From the NCBI GenBank assembly GCA_017961965.1, contig JAGCWG010000316.1, positions 1 to 6,019 of the forward strand: 6,019 bases of DNA, read 5' to 3'. Position numbers and translations under genes: made by a program. The notes beneath the pieces were generated by a model that saw only the letters and a program-made list of their open reading frames with translations, had not been told where the DNA came from and searched no databases. Numbering within the stretch: position 1 is the stretch's first letter; the number at the start of each line of letters is the position of its first letter. The stretch comes from Bacteroidaceae bacterium (GTDB lineage Bacteria; Bacteroidota; Bacteroidia; Bacteroidales; Bacteroidaceae). Positions 1-5,957 of the stretch are shown here, in pieces.

Positions 1-36
1 AAAGTACATTAAAATATGAAAAAGTATATTGATTTT

Positions 37-68
37 TTTGGTATTTTTATGCAATAATTTTAACTTTG
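37..68 (+). promoter_or_regulatory. Bacteroidota-type promoter for a small RNA
   Basis: A -33 element TTTG (37-40) is followed by 20 bases and a perfect -7 box TAACTTTG (61-68), which fits the TTTG-N19-20-TAnnTTTG pattern of the primary sigma factor in Bacteroidota. Transcription would begin near 74-77. No plus-strand reading frame follows: the only nearby ATG (111-113) meets a stop after two codons. The promoter therefore appears to drive a non-coding RNA. The match is by eye in A+T-rich DNA, where chance matches occur. Confidence 0.55.
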
Positions 69-75
69 CAAAAAA

Positions 76-247
76 TTAGGGAAAAAAAAGAAAATATTCA
101 TATATATATTATGCTATAGGACAAGAACCTTACGATTTTCATTGGTTGTAAGGGGAAAGAGTCGAGAGGCTCGAGTCCACCCCAATAGAAATATTTAACA
201 TTTCACCTGATTATTCCTGCGCTGCGAAGTGCGGGAATAGTTTTTTT
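76..247 (+). ncRNA. candidate free-standing structured small RNA, about 170 nt
   Basis: This stretch lies between a good promoter (37-68) and a strong intrinsic terminator (211-247) and has no usable reading frame. After an A-rich 5' part, three structured blocks are visible. The first is a hairpin pairing 128-136 with 145-153 (CCTTAC/GTAAGG core, with G-U pairs toward the loop). The second has GGGG (152-155) able to pair with CCCC (180-183) around an inner stem TCGAG (162-166)/CTCGA (170-174). The two share bases 152-153, so they compete or trim each other. The third is the terminator hairpin. An outer AAATATT (92-98)/AATATTT (190-196) pairing could close the fold. The next plus-strand gene begins at 1400 behind a minus-strand gene, so this is not an attenuator or riboswitch for a gene in view. 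The length is in the range of 6S RNA, but I cannot confirm 6S. I do not see the signal-recognition-particle RNA or tmRNA hallmarks. The exact 5' end is uncertain. Confidence 0.5.
211..247 (+). terminator. intrinsic terminator of the candidate small RNA
   Basis: Bases 212-223 pair with 228-239 in a 12-bp stem containing two G-U pairs. It is capped by a GCGA (GNRA-type) tetraloop (224-227) and followed by G and seven Ts (241-247). The orientation is plus strand: the T-tract is on that side only, and no T-run follows the hairpin on the minus strand. Confidence 0.85.
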
Positions 248-296
248 AGGGGGGTAATGAGTATTTAGCATTATCAGAAAAAACAATATAACATAT

Positions 297-345
297 GTTT
301 AACAGCCGTTAAACAATAAACCAAATGATTGTTTAACGGCTGTTA
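297..345. repeat. nested perfect inverted repeat between the small RNA and the regulator gene
   Basis: Bases 300-317 are the exact reverse complement of 328-345 (18 bp, 10-base loop AAACCAAATG). Part of the left arm is itself palindromic: GTTTAAC (297-303), AGCC, GTTAAAC (308-314). GTTTAAC recurs at 331-337. It sits 53 bases downstream of the regulator's stop codon. It could form a barrier between the converging small RNA and regulator transcripts, or act as a protein-binding site. No T-tract directly follows on either strand, so it is not a textbook intrinsic terminator. Confidence 0.75.
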
Positions 346-397
346 GATATTCTCCTTTCCGAAGGCATAAATATGCGACTTGAGACTTGACATTCGT

Positions 398-1096
398 TTA
401 CAAGTCACTTACTTCCACGAATCCGTTCATTACACAATATACGATGATGTCGGCAAGCGAACGTGCCTCCAGTTTCTCCATGATATGTGTACGGTGGGTG
501 TTTACCGTTGTAGTGCTTATGTTTAGCTTGTCAGCAATCTCCTTGTTGATGAAACCTTTTGCAAGGAGTACAGCGACTTCTATCTCGCGAGGGGATAGGA
601 TAAGTTCCTGTGTAGGTGGCTCAACAGGCATTCCGTCCATTGGATGCGGATGTCCCATAAAATGTCCACCCATCGGATGACCTTCCATAGGGTGTCCCAT
701 CGGATGTCCTCCTGGATGTGGCATGGCGTTGCCACGTCGCAAGTCTGGACCTGGATGTCCAGGACCATGTCCAGAACCATGGAGAGAAAGAATGGATTTG
801 ACAAGCATCTTCTCGCTTTGGCACACGTTGAGTGTCTTCATACCGTTAATCTGCATATCACCATTAACGAGTATTACTGATTTGCGTGCATTGTCGCGGA
901 AGAAAGCCGTGTGCTCGAAGTATATGCGTGATGCTACGAAATAATGCACGAAACTCTTGGATGCAGAAGCATCCCTCAGTTCTTCAAATGAGTTGAACAC
1001 TTGGATGTCTGCAGGCATGATGTCCTTAATAATCTGCTGAAGACCTATGCCTACAAGCATATTAGAGTCAATAATCGCAATTGATAATCCGTGCAT
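398..1096 (-). CDS. LuxR/NarL-type regulator with degenerate receiver and His/Met-rich linker
   Basis: A 232-residue cytoplasmic DNA-binding regulator. Residues 1-105 resemble a response-regulator receiver: the first strand SIAIID keeps one acidic residue (D10), but where the phosphorylated Asp is expected (FVASRIY, 53-59) there is Ala/Ser, so ordinary phosphorelay control is unlikely. Residues 106-161 form a low-complexity linker of Gly, Pro, His and Met, with 10 His and 7 Met and HPM/GHPMG-type repeats; such composition can bind metal ions or haem. Residues 165-225 are a clear LuxR helix-turn-helix: LSPREIEV, then NKEIADKLNIS, then TVNTHRTHIMEKL. The ATG at 1096 is preferred because a promoter lies just upstream and the receiver's first strand begins at once. 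No partner kinase is visible. The gene is divergent from the acyl-CoA ligase. Its target is unknown. The DNA-binding assignment is firm; metal sensing is inference. Confidence 0.9.
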   Translation of the reverse strand: MHGLSIAIIDSNMLVGIGLQQIIKDIMPADIQVFNSFEELRDASASKSFVHYFVASRIYFEHTAFFRDNARKSVILVNGDMQINGMKTLNVCQSEKMLVKSILSLHGSGHGPGHPGPDLRRGNAMPHPGGHPMGHPMEGHPMGGHFMGHPHPMDGMPVEPPTQELILSPREIEVAVLLAKGFINKEIADKLNISTTTVNTHRTHIMEKLEARSLADIIVYCVMNGFVEVSDL

Positions 1097-1133
1097 ATAT
1101 TCTATTATTTACGATTCCGATGTTTTGCGTGTG

Positions 1134-1164
1134 CAAAGTAAATAAAAAATATTGACATGACAAA
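1134..1164 (-). promoter_or_regulatory. promoter of the LuxR-type regulator
   Basis: Read on the minus strand, TTTG (1164-1161) is followed by exactly 19 bases and then TTACTTTG (1141-1134), one base off the TAnnTTTG consensus of Bacteroidota -7 boxes. The expected start is near 1127, leaving a leader of about 30 bases before the ATG at 1096, with no Shine-Dalgarno sequence. The -7 box overlaps a GTGTGCAA motif (1129-1136) whose reverse complement recurs at 1253-1260, a possible autoregulatory operator. Confidence 0.55.
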
Positions 1165-1225
1165 TCCTTATTAGTGATGATTTTTATATAGTGTGTTATG
1201 AAGAACAAGTATGAAGGTATAATGT

Positions 1226-1299
1226 CTTTAGTCCATTATTGGTCTAAAGCCCTTGCACACATCAAGGTTTTGATGTGCACGATACTTGCACTTAAAGTG
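1226..1299. repeat. three consecutive short hairpins in the divergent intergenic region
   Basis: Three inverted repeats follow each other. CTTTAG (1226-1231)/CTAAAG (1244-1249) is extended inward by CC/GG across one mismatch. CACATCAA (1258-1265)/TTGATGTG (1270-1277) has loop GGTT. CACTTAAAGTG (1289-1299) is a palindrome around a central A. CTTGCAC is directly repeated at 1252-1258 and 1285-1291, 33 bases apart, about three helical turns. They lie upstream of the predicted ligase start, so they are more likely operator sites than part of its leader RNA. I see no convincing gene in 1097-1399. Confidence 0.4.
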
Positions 1300-1362
1300 T
1301 CAATTTCTTCTTTTCGGCATAATTAACCGCAAGCAATGATGTCAACGAAGTAAGATTTTGTG

Positions 1363-1370
1363 TAATTTTG
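1363..1370 (+). promoter_or_regulatory. -7 box for the acyl-CoA ligase gene
   Basis: TAATTTTG matches TAnnTTTG exactly and is followed by C, as is common in Bacteroidota promoters. It lies 29 bases before the ATG at 1400, so the leader would be short. No TTTG stands at the expected -33 position (about 1340-1343, which reads TGTC), so the promoter may be weak or need an activator. The divergent LuxR-type protein is the obvious but unproven candidate. Confidence 0.5.
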
Positions 1371-1399
1371 CGCCACAAAACTAAACCAAAGCAATAATA

Positions 1400-3028
1400 A
1401 TGAATGATTTTAAGACGATATTTGAAAGTCGCTATACATGGATAGAGGGCTTCATGCGTAACGTACGACGTTACTCAAACAAGCCAGCCATGATTTTTCC
1501 TGAGAAGGATAAGACATGGACTTATAAGGAACTGAACGAGGATTGTAACCGCCTGTGCAACGCACTCGTTGCTGACGGAGTAAAGAAGGGCGATGTGGTT
1601 ATGCTTCAGATGCTCAACTGTCCTGAGTTCGCATTTGCATATATTGCTTGCCACAAGCTTCATAGCGTGTGCTGTCCTGTAAGCTTCCGCCTCAGCGAAG
1701 GAGAGATGGCTTTCAATATTGACGATTCAAAGCCAAAGGTAATCATCTGCTGCAAGTCAAAGAAGGAGAGCGTACTTGAAGCTATCAGTCTTGCTTCACA
1801 CAAGCCAGAACGTCTGGTTGTGATTGACCGACCAACAGATGAACTTGCAACTTCATACGAAGACTATGTTCGTGACTCATCAGCTGATGAGCCACCTTTC
1901 ACATGCGAATACAACATCTACGACGAGACAACACGTCTCTACACATCTGGAACTACAGGCAAGCCTAAGGGCGTTGCTCTCACAAGCATCAACGAGGTGC
2001 TCTCAGCACATGACGTGATGATTCACTTCCCGATGTCGTATAAGGATGTGACAATGAACACCACTCCTTGGTTCCACCGTGGAGGACTTCATTGTGCTGG
2101 TCCTTGCCCTGCATTCTATGCTGGTTCAACCATCGTCATCATGGGCAAGTTTGAGGCAGACACAACTCTCAAGTACGTAAGCCGTTACAAGATTACATTC
2201 CTTGTCGGAGTACCAACAGTCCTTGAGGAACTTGCAGACGAGCAGGAGCGTAAGGAGTACAATATCTCCACTCTCAAGGGTATCGTCACAATGGGTAGTC
2301 CTCTCGAACGTAGTGCATGCATACGCTACCAGAAGGTACTCACACCAAACATCTTCAATGGCTACGGAACGACAGAGACATTCTGGAACACGTTCCTACG
2401 TCCATTCGACCTTCCTGAGAACGCAGGAACAGCAGGAGCATCATGTGTCGATGACGATGTACGTGTAGTAAAGGTTTACGAGGACCGCAAGGCTGAGCCA
2501 GACGATGTTGTTGCTACAGACGGCACAGAGGTGGGCGAGGTAATAATCTGCTCTCCAGCCAAGTCACCATATATATATTATGGCAACGAGGAAGAGACAA
2601 AGAAGAAGTACTACCACGGATTCATCTACACCAACGACCTTGCAACATGGGACGAGAACCAGTTCGTGACAATCATCGGCCGTAAGGACGACATGATTAT
2701 CTCTTCAGGTGAGAACATCTATCCTACAGAGATAGAGGCTGTGCTCAACATACACCCAAAAGTCAAGGACTGCATCGTCACATCTGTTCCTGACAAGATA
2801 CGTGGACAGATTGTAACTGCTTACATCGTAGTAAATGATGACTCACTTACTCCTGAGGAACTTGACGAGTATTGCAAGCAGAGTCCTAACATTGCTAACT
2901 TCAAGCGTCCACGCTACTATCGTTTCACACAGCAGATTCCTTTCAACGCAACAGGAAAGAAGTTGCACGTCAAGATTAAGGAAACTGCAGTTGACGATCT
3001 CAAGAACGGTTTGCTATATAGGGTATAA
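1400..3028 (+). CDS. AMP-dependent acyl-CoA synthetase/ligase, substrate unknown
   Basis: A 542-residue adenylate-forming enzyme, a normal full length for the family. It would activate a carboxylic acid with ATP to an acyl-adenylate and transfer it to coenzyme A in the cytoplasm. The large N-terminal domain carries the phosphate-binding loop YTSGTTGKPKG (181-191), the TPWFHRGG segment (222-229) and the adenine-binding motif GYGTTE (321-326). Then come the ribose-binding D413 (YTNDLATW), the hinge motif GRKDD (427-431), SGENIYPTEIE (436-446) for the CoA step, and the C-terminal catalytic Lys in NATGK (516-520). All core motifs are intact. There is no carrier-protein or condensation domain, so it is a stand-alone ligase. 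A fatty or aromatic acid substrate is plausible, but none can be chosen from sequence by eye. It is monocistronic, with its own -7 box and terminator. The ATG at 1400 fits the promoter; no ribosome-binding site is seen. Confidence 0.93.
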   Translation: MNDFKTIFESRYTWIEGFMRNVRRYSNKPAMIFPEKDKTWTYKELNEDCNRLCNALVADGVKKGDVVMLQMLNCPEFAFAYIACHKLHSVCCPVSFRLSEGEMAFNIDDSKPKVIICCKSKKESVLEAISLASHKPERLVVIDRPTDELATSYEDYVRDSSADEPPFTCEYNIYDETTRLYTSGTTGKPKGVALTSINEVLSAHDVMIHFPMSYKDVTMNTTPWFHRGGLHCAGPCPAFYAGSTIVIMGKFEADTTLKYVSRYKITFLVGVPTVLEELADEQERKEYNISTLKGIVTMGSPLERSACIRYQKVLTPNIFNGYGTTETFWNTFLRPFDLPENAGTAGASCVDDDVRVVKVYEDRKAEPDDVVATDGTEVGEVIICSPAKSPYIYYGNEEETKKKYYHGFIYTNDLATWDENQFVTIIGRKDDMIISSGENIYPTEIEAVLNIHPKVKDCIVTSVPDKIRGQIVTAYIVVNDDSLTPEELDEYCKQSPNIANFKRPRYYRFTQQIPFNATGKKLHVKIKETAVDDLKNGLLYRV

Positions 3029-3040
3029 AAAATAATATAT

Positions 3041-3108
3041 AATTTAGCGGTGATTTAACATAGTTTGAACAGTTTTCAAATGATGTTAAATCACCGCTAA
3101 ATTGTTTT
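3041..3108 (+). terminator. long hairpin terminator after the ligase gene
   Basis: Bases 3041-3061 are perfectly complementary to 3083-3103 (21 bp). The loop holds a further stem TTTGAA (3064-3069)/TTCAAA (3075-3080), and the hairpin is followed by G and TTTT (3105-3108). It begins 13 bases past the ligase stop. On the minus strand the sequence beyond the hairpin is also T-rich (ATATATTATTTTTTA), so it may stop transcription from both sides between these convergent genes. Confidence 0.75.
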
Positions 3109-3186
3109 CCCAATACACGCACATAAATGATTGATAACGCAAGGAAACCGGTGAACGGAAACACTAATTATTCCATAATCTTTCGG

Positions 3187-3221
3187 AAAAACACTTGTTA
3201 AACGGTGATTGAGCAGTGTTT
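3187..3221 (-). terminator. possible terminator of the protease-YihY transcript
   Basis: On the minus strand AAACACT (3221-3215) can pair with AGTGTTT (3195-3189) across a 19-base loop, and the right arm runs into TTTTT (3191-3187). The first arm overlaps the last bases of the YihY-family gene's stop codon. The stem is only 7 bp with a large loop, so termination may be weak and backed up by the long hairpin at 3041-3103. Confidence 0.4.
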
Positions 3222-4545
3222 ATTTGCCGTTTGAGCCGTTGAGGTCCTTTAGCAATATTGTATCATTGGCTGTGGCATCAGCTATCATCATATCAACATA
3301 GTCCTTGACATCTGCAGAAGAATGGGCAATGGTGTCATGTCCACTATGGAATATCTTGCGGACAAAGTCGCCAACGGTCATCCTTTCGACTGAAACAGTT
3401 GGATAATACTCTTGTTCCCCACCCTTATGCTCCACGCTATGGATAAGCCCGGAATGAATGAGTTCGTCTATGGCATAGGAAACATATATATAAGAGAGAC
3501 GTGTGTCCTTCACAAGTGTCTGCTTTGTGGTCGATTTGCTTGCTATAAAGTTACGCACAAGGACACTGGCAACAGTAAGCATCACTTGTATCTTGGCACG
3601 TAATGACAGTTCCTCAAGTATCTTGTTGTCGTGGATGCTCCATCCCTTGACGAGCATACGCATCTGGAGCACCATGTTGAGTTTGGCTCCGAGGAGGCAT
3701 ATAATCCATGAGATAAGCGTCCAGATAAGGAAGAACGGTATGGCTGCAAAGCTACCATAGACCTTGTTGTAGTTGAAGAGGATGTTCTGGAACTCCAGAT
3801 AACAGAAGTGCCATACGGTGAGCGACACGCCAGCCACTATACCGGAATAGATGGCACCACGCCAACGTACGGTTGTCTCAGGGAGAGCCTTGTATATAAG
3901 GATAAAAGCAACGCTCACCACAAGGCATCGCATGACCCAGTTGGAGAACTTGAAATAAGGATTGACAACTGCCTCCACCTGTCCCGTAACGGCGCCAACC
4001 ATGAGTATGGCACCTGGAAGGACGATAAGAAAGAACACGTTTAGCGGAAGACGTCCGAACCATCCACGGTTGGTACTTACGTTCCATATCTCATTGAAGA
4101 TATCCTCAATCTTACACATGGCATTGTTGGCAGTATAGAGGAGAGCAAGTACAGCCACTCCGAAGATCCAGCCTGAGTTAGCCTTGGTCATCTCCACACT
4201 CTTACTGACGGACATGAGTACCTGATCCATGATGTCGCCAGCACCAATAAGGTTCTCTATCTGTGTCCACATCATATCTTCCATGCCAAAGCCCTTTGCA
4301 ACGGCAAAGATGATTGCAAGTATAGGCACGATGGACATGATGGTACTGTACGTAAGGTCGGCAGCCTTGCGTGTTATCTTCTCCTCGATGAAGAGTTCAA
4401 CGAGCGAGAAGATTGTGATGAAGAAGCCGACGATGCGTGACTCACGGATTGATTCACCATAGAGTACCCAACCATCGTAGAAGATGAAGCCAAGCTTATC
4501 TTCTGCCTTTATAAACGCCTTGTATATATCCTTTAACTGAGTCAT
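3220..4545 (-). CDS. YihY/BrkB-family inner-membrane protein
   Basis: A 441-residue integral membrane protein of the YihY/virulence factor BrkB family (once misnamed ribonuclease BN). Hydrophobic segments lie near residues 37-54, 64-84, 125-145, 165-187, 203-220, 231-252 and 265-290. The family's early segment (ADLTYSTIMSIVPILA, 62-77) and its closing segment (YGSFAAIPFFLIWTLISW, 263-280, then LLGAKLN, 284-290) are easy to recognise. Residues about 300-441 form a soluble tail longer than in the shorter family members. Its part at 316-385 (KIQVMLTV to EQEYYPT) looks like a winged-helix-type fold with helix segments ending in LIHSGLIHSVE, which is a guess from pattern. The biochemical role of the family is not settled; transport or envelope roles have been proposed. 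The gene follows the M48 protease gene by 69 bases on the same strand and has no evident promoter of its own, so it is probably co-transcribed. Confidence 0.9.
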   Translation of the reverse strand: MTQLKDIYKAFIKAEDKLGFIFYDGWVLYGESIRESRIVGFFITIFSLVELFIEEKITRKAADLTYSTIMSIVPILAIIFAVAKGFGMEDMMWTQIENLIGAGDIMDQVLMSVSKSVEMTKANSGWIFGVAVLALLYTANNAMCKIEDIFNEIWNVSTNRGWFGRLPLNVFFLIVLPGAILMVGAVTGQVEAVVNPYFKFSNWVMRCLVVSVAFILIYKALPETTVRWRGAIYSGIVAGVSLTVWHFCYLEFQNILFNYNKVYGSFAAIPFFLIWTLISWIICLLGAKLNMVLQMRMLVKGWSIHDNKILEELSLRAKIQVMLTVASVLVRNFIASKSTTKQTLVKDTRLSYIYVSYAIDELIHSGLIHSVEHKGGEQEYYPTVSVERMTVGDFVRKIFHSGHDTIAHSSADVKDYVDMMIADATANDTILLKDLNGSNGK

Positions 4546-4555
4546 AATTCATTTC

Positions 4556-4618
4556 AAAATTCAAAATTGAGACTCTATCGTCCAATTACATTTTGAATTT
4601 TTAATTTTTAATTTTTAA
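4556..4618. repeat. A/T-rich repeat element between the protease and YihY genes
   Basis: AAAATTCAAAAT (4556-4567) is the exact reverse complement of ATTTTGAATTTT (4590-4601), with a 22-base spacer. The right arm runs directly into three tandem copies of the heptad TTTTTAA (4598-4618). The third heptad supplies the stop codon of the M48 protease (4615-4617). The element fills almost the whole gap between the two co-directional genes. It may be an RNA hairpin that tunes expression within the transcript, or a copy of a dispersed repeat. Confidence 0.7.
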
Positions 4619-5832
4619 TTTTCCAAGTGCCTTACTCTCTGCAGGAGCGTAGGATGAGAATACTCCATAAACACCACCAAAGGATGTGGAGTAAGGTTGG
4701 CAAGACTATTTGCCGACATACGTTTCAATCCGCTGCTTACAGCATTGCCAAGTCCGTTGACACGTGCAAACTCGTCTGCCTGCCACTCATGCTTGCGTGA
4801 AGATATATTCAGGAGCATGGAGAGTACAACATCCACAGGGCTGTAGAGCATGGAGAACACCATGATGTTGACATGGAACGAAGGCTCTGCACATCCTGCC
4901 GCATTGGCAATATATGTATTGTCAATAACAAGACTGAAGACATAGAGCATCAAGAGCGTTGTACAAGCACTAACGGCAAGTCCCTTTAGCGTGTGGTGAT
5001 GCTTATTGTGTCCTATCTCATGCGCAAGCACACCTACAATCTCCTCCACGGACAACTGCTGTATGAGAGTATCATAAAGCACAATACGCTTGCGGAAACC
5101 GAAACCTGTGAAGTATGCATTGGCATGAGTGCTGCGCTTTGAGCTGTCCATCACGTATATGTCCTTGATACCGAAGTTCACCTTCCTGGCAAATGCCTCA
5201 ATGGCAGTCCTCAGCTCGCCTTCCTCCAATGGTGTCTGCTTGTTGAAGAGAGGAACGATGATGTCAGAATAGAACAACTGGAAGAACATCATGACTGCCA
5301 TAAGGAATGCCCATGCAGCCAACCAGAAGTATTCTGGGAACAATCCATAGAGGAATACCACAACGGATATTATAGCTCCCATGATAACCACATTGAGAAG
5401 AGTTGACTTCACCAAGTCCAAGAAGAATGTCTTGTGAGTGGAACGGTTGAACCCGAACTTCTCCTCTATGACAAATGTGTGGTAATAGTTGATTGGAATA
5501 TCTATGACACTTGTGATGACATAAAGAATGCCCATGAACATAAGTGCCATGAGGATAGGATTCTCCGATACACCACGCACCACGCCATCAATCCAAGCGA
5601 ATCCGCCAAAGGCAAAGAGACCAAGTGTACAAAGCGTGTTGATGATAGTGGTAAACACTCCCACCTTACGGTTGACAAGCGAATAAGCCTGTTGTTTCTT
5701 ATATGCCTCGTCATCATATATCCCTGACAATTCCGCAGGTATAGGTTGATGCGAAGCCTTATGATTGAGATATGTGAGCGTGATGCTGAGAGCAAACTCC
5801 GCCACAACAATTAGAATAATTAAGAAGAACAT
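4615..5832 (-). CDS. M48-family membrane metalloprotease, Ste24/CAAX-protease-like
   Basis: A 405-residue zinc endopeptidase embedded in the inner membrane, close in length and layout to the Ste24/CAAX prenyl protease 1 branch of family M48. Hydrophobic segments lie near residues 2-20, 58-80, 93-112, 143-165, 168-186, 284-303 and 322-342. The catalytic zinc motif is HEIGH (271-275, with E272 as general base). The third ligand is E349 in SSRKHEWQADEFA (344-356), and YSHP (391-394) matches the conserved SHP near the C-terminus. All catalytic residues are present. Bacteria generally lack prenylated CAAX proteins, so the role is probably membrane-protein quality control or peptide processing. This is inference from M48 relatives such as HtpX. 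It is the first gene of a probable two-gene transcript with the YihY-family protein. The ATG at 5832 starts a hydrophobic N-terminus about 30 bases below the predicted transcription start. The stop lies inside a small A/T repeat. Confidence 0.92.
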   Translation of the reverse strand: MFFLIILIVVAEFALSITLTYLNHKASHQPIPAELSGIYDDEAYKKQQAYSLVNRKVGVFTTIINTLCTLGLFAFGGFAWIDGVVRGVSENPILMALMFMGILYVITSVIDIPINYYHTFVIEEKFGFNRSTHKTFFLDLVKSTLLNVVIMGAIISVVVFLYGLFPEYFWLAAWAFLMAVMMFFQLFYSDIIVPLFNKQTPLEEGELRTAIEAFARKVNFGIKDIYVMDSSKRSTHANAYFTGFGFRKRIVLYDTLIQQLSVEEIVGVLAHEIGHNKHHHTLKGLAVSACTTLLMLYVFSLVIDNTYIANAAGCAEPSFHVNIMVFSMLYSPVDVVLSMLLNISSRKHEWQADEFARVNGLGNAVSSGLKRMSANSLANLTPHPLVVFMEYSHPTLLQRVRHLEN

Positions 5833-5869
5833 GTATATTATAAATTTTCGTTTTTGCTTTTACTTGTTG

Positions 5870-5900
5870 CAAAATTAGCCATAATTATTGAATTTACAAA
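5870..5900 (-). promoter_or_regulatory. promoter of the M48 protease-YihY transcript
   Basis: On the minus strand TTTG (5900-5897) is followed by exactly 19 bases and a perfect -7 box TAATTTTG (5877-5870). Transcription would start near 5863, about 30 bases before the ATG at 5832. Both spacing and boxes fit the Bacteroidota consensus, making this one of the two best promoters in the window. Confidence 0.65.
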
Positions 5901-5957
5901 TGACACAGCAGAGTATTTTGATTTATTGAGCACAAGTACACATAGTTTCCCTACGAG

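Noticed and set aside
150..190. tRNA-like or tmRNA 3' end suggested by a TCGAGTCC stretch
   Set aside because: No 5-bp T-arm around a TTCRA loop, no acceptor stem and no CCA follow. The bases pair better as a local hairpin.
76..247. Riboswitch or attenuator leader
   Set aside because: No plus-strand gene follows the terminator until 1400, with a minus-strand gene in between, so there is nothing in view to regulate in cis.
580..944. Several overlapping frames on both strands across the regulator's linker
   Set aside because: They are shadows created by the repetitive, stop-poor His/Met/Gly/Pro codons. The minus-strand frame 398-1096 alone carries a recognisable helix-turn-helix.
1198..1326. 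A 42-codon plus-strand frame (starting MKNKYEGIM) in the divergent intergenic region
   Set aside because: It has no TAnnTTTG promoter or ribosome-binding site, overlaps three palindromes, and has no recognisable family. More likely chance, though a ribosome-profiling signal would revive it.
5434..5727. 97-codon plus-strand frame inside the protease gene
   Set aside because: It is antisense to conserved M48 coding sequence, with no family resemblance or promoter.
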